DNA from: Paenibacillus tianjinensis
GTDB lineage: Bacteria; Bacillota; Bacilli; Paenibacillales; Paenibacillaceae
Length of the DNA stretch: 64,000 bases
Assembly (NCBI RefSeq): GCF_017086365.1
Contig: NZ_CP070969.1
Location: 4,464,001 to 4,528,000 of the forward strand
Direction: 5' to 3'
The notes beneath the pieces are model-generated. The model made no database searches. It saw only the letters and a program-made list of their open reading frames with translations, and was not told the DNA's origin. A program made the translations under genes and the position numbers. How positions within the stretch are numbered: position 1 is the first letter of the stretch; every line of letters starts with the position of its first letter. Positions 63,789 through 64,000 of this stretch are shown piece by piece.

Positions 63789-64000
63789 TGGACCTCCGTC
63801 AAGAAAGTGGACACCAAAAGACAAAATTAAGCTGCTTTTCGCTTGAATTTCGCGGCGAACTGGACCGGAGATATGTAGCCCAGAGCGCCGTGGATTCGTT
63901 TGCGGTTATAGAAAAATTCAATGTACTGGTAGATTTCTTCATAGGCCTGTTTCTTTGTTTTAAATCGAGTACAGTACACAAACTCTTTTTTCAACAGGCT
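63789..64000 (-). mobile_element. IS3-family insertion element, right part (cut by window end)
   Basis: A TG dinucleotide and the terminal repeat GACCTCCGTCAAGAAAGTGG begin where the fourth tandem unit stops. The transposase OrfB tail follows inward. The rest lies beyond the window. Confidence 0.7.
63827..64000 (-). CDS. IS3-family transposase OrfB, C-terminal part
   Basis: Partial frame of 57 codons reading inward from the window edge: KEFVYCTRFKTKKQAYEEI, then YIEFFYNRKRIHGALGYISP and a basic end. The pattern EEIxxYIEFFYNxxRxHxALGYxSP is the C-terminal signature of IS3-type integrase-like transposases (after the DDE Glu). The stop at 63827 is intact. Confidence 0.9.
   Translation of the reverse strand, partial: SLLKKEFVYCTRFKTKKQAYEEIYQYIEFFYNRKRIHGALGYISPVQFAAKFKRKAA

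Noticed and set aside
63479..63817. Minus-strand frame encoding 17-residue repeats
   Set aside because: Openness follows from the 51-bp period being a multiple of three; no ribosome site, and it overlaps the end of the transporter gene.

Overview
The window looks like chromosome from a Paenibacillus-type Firmicute. GC is moderate, most genes have strong GGAGG-type ribosome binding sites, and the gene families are typical of soil or plant-polymer-degrading Paenibacillaceae: YesM/YesN-like two-component systems, ABC sugar importers lacking their own ATPase, GH52/GH67 xylan enzymes, an SLH protein and LCP wall enzymes. No rRNA, tRNA, CRISPR array or phage module was seen.

Layout. 1-3.1 kb: end of a uronate/pectin block on the plus strand (first uxaC copy cut by the window edge, a frameshifted SGNH esterase, a sugar isomerase-like TIM barrel). 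3.4-10 kb: nadE, a MarR regulator with a DHA2 drug exporter, a YjlB-like cupin, and an Rrf2 regulator with a methyltransferase. 10.2-22.3 kb: an alpha-glucan locus on the minus strand (binding lipoprotein, damaged LacI regulator, GH13, two permeases, GH31), facing a divergent sensor kinase/AraC-type response regulator pair. 22.3-39.9 kb: accessory genes, namely a phosphotransferase with a non-canonical start, acetyltransferases, a lantibiotic-immunity-like ABC transporter with its own two-component system, pnuC-nadR, a DinB-like protein preceded by an unexplained structured-looking stretch, an Asp/Glu racemase, a nucleotidyltransferase, a histidine phosphatase, chrA, an ABC-2 exporter and an SLH protein. 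40.2-41.6 kb: a complete IS256-family element with 8-bp target duplications. 41.6-48.2 kb: gene remnants, a MepA-like MATE pump, an OmpR-type two-component system divergent from a MacB-like ABC transporter, and a MazG-like protein. 48.3-60 kb: glucuronate and glucuronoxylan utilisation, with uxuA-uxuB-uxaC under a GntR regulator and GH52-GH67-Nif3-like under an AraC regulator. 60.2-64 kb: CE7 acetylxylan esterase, LCP protein, BASS transporter, a 51-bp tandem array and the end of an IS3-family element cut by the window edge.

How the genes fit together. The right-hand carbohydrate block forms a plausible path from acetylated glucuronoxylan oligomers (CE7, GH52, GH67) to free uronate and on to 2-keto-3-deoxygluconate through UxaC, UxuB and UxuA. 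The 10-22 kb locus would import alpha-linked oligosaccharides and cleave them in the cytoplasm with GH31 and GH13 enzymes. Drug and peptide defence is over-represented (DHA2, MATE, lantibiotic-type ABC, MacB-like ABC, two dedicated two-component systems).

The most unusual content is non-coding: a family of 23-bp palindromes in three intergenic clusters, a second repeat family in a long and a short form, a structured-looking ~330-nt stretch at 32.2-32.6 kb, and several well-resolved promoter/operator pairs. All of this was read by eye without alignment or database searches.
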